Origin: Vibrio rotiferianus CAIM 577 = LMG 21460
Lineage (GTDB): Bacteria > Pseudomonadota > Gammaproteobacteria > Enterobacterales > Vibrionaceae
Direction: 5' to 3'
Assembly (NCBI RefSeq): GCF_002741985.1
Contig: NZ_APHW01000014.1
Coordinates: forward strand, 62,001-126,000
DNA length: 64,000 nt
Made by a program: the position numbers and the translations under genes. Each line of letters begins with the position of its first letter. Positions within the stretch are counted from its first letter, which is position 1. Below are positions 63,659 to 64,000 of this stretch, in pieces. The notes under the pieces are model-generated. The model had not been told where the DNA came from and did not search any database. It was given only the letters and a program-made list of their open reading frames with translations.

Positions 63659-64000
63659 TTATTTTGCCTCTTTGGATGCTGATGCTGGAACGTAAGCAGT
63701 ATGTTGGTATTGAGCGAAGCTGTTCATTTCGCTGCTCAGTGCTAATAGTTTGGTTAAAGAAATCAGATAACGGAAACGTGCCGCTGATTGCTGTGTTTCT
63801 ACGCTGGCGATATACAGTTGCGCGTCAACAACATCCAAAGATGACGATAAGCCTGAGTGAAAGCTTTTTCGCGCAGGCGTAGGTTCTCATCTGCAAGGGC
63901 AATACTGGATTCTAGACCTTGCACTTCATCGATGGCTTGCTGTGCCTCTAGGTAGGTCTTTTGTACCAGAAGCGACAAGTCCTGCTTCGCTTGTGATTTC
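63659..64000 (-). pseudogene. TolC-family outer-membrane efflux protein, 3' part with a frameshift
   Basis: The gene enters from the right edge. The first frame reads KTYLEAQQAIDEVQGLESSI to REKAFTQ, then stops at a TAG after SPA. The adjacent frame continues SSSLDVVDAQLYIASVETQQ to the terminal ASKEAK. A single missing base at the CC of 63852-63853 (GGC for GGGC on the coding strand) would unite them as AFTQGLSSSLDVVDAQ, a typical TolC helix. It is the first visible gene of the efflux operon. Either a real lesion or a base-calling error. Confidence 0.75.

Overview
The window is chromosomal DNA from a Vibrio of the Harveyi clade (V. parahaemolyticus / V. alginolyticus type). The evidence is an IntIA-type integron integrase with VCR-like attC repeats, an H-NOX/hybrid kinase pair, an ectABC-aspartokinase operon beside proVWX and a BCCT transporter, and many recognisable gammaproteobacterial housekeeping genes at moderate GC. 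Species is inferred from gene content and order only.

Layout. 1-4.8 kb is variable: a partial ClpP-like protein, a MITE-like repeat ending on the start codon of an SMR pump, a frameshifted LuxR regulator, two acetyl-group/small-protein genes and a winged-helix/EAL gene split by an in-frame stop. 4.9-20.6 kb is core: sdaC-sdaA (serine uptake and deamination), nudL, hnoX plus hybrid kinase, pabB (frameshifted), class I fumarase, ycjX-ycjF, tyrR with a candidate TYR box, rimJ, an HD nucleotidase and a DUF2947 protein. 20.6-30.65 kb is a short chromosomal integron: intIA with a LexA-like box, attI, eight recognisable attC sites, a ninth decayed one, cassettes for an NlpC/P60-like protein, an Imm33-like immunity protein, a GNAT enzyme and several unknowns, two cassettes without a convincing ORF, two copies of one IS3-family element placed identically after attC sites, and an IS30 remnant inside a truncated epimerase gene.

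30.7-43.4 kb returns to chromosomal genes: unknown proteins, an AraC/MFS divergent pair, an LTA-synthase-like phosphotransferase, a divergent cysteinyl-tRNA synthetase preceded by what looks like a complete cysteine-codon transcription attenuator, a MATE pump and proVWX. 43.8-52.4 kb is an osmotic-stress block: cNMP/CBS/DUF294 protein with an exonuclease, a BCCT carrier and ectABC with its dedicated aspartokinase; together with proVWX it covers import and synthesis of compatible solutes.

52.5-64 kb holds a di-haem cytochrome c peroxidase, a LysR/NmrA-type oxidoreductase divergent pair, a frameshifted DUF3360 transporter, a scar zone (broken epimerase, partial copy of the DUF3360 gene, orphan C-terminal fragment, two paralogous small membrane proteins), and a TolC-HlyD-permease-permease efflux operon running off the right edge.

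The strongest candidate for something little described is the leader at 36833-36978: a short peptide with four consecutive Cys codons, competing RNA pairings and an intrinsic terminator, just ahead of a non-canonical CysRS. A caution applies to the whole window: three genes are broken at runs of exactly eight G/C, so either phase variation/slippage or homopolymer sequencing error must be considered.
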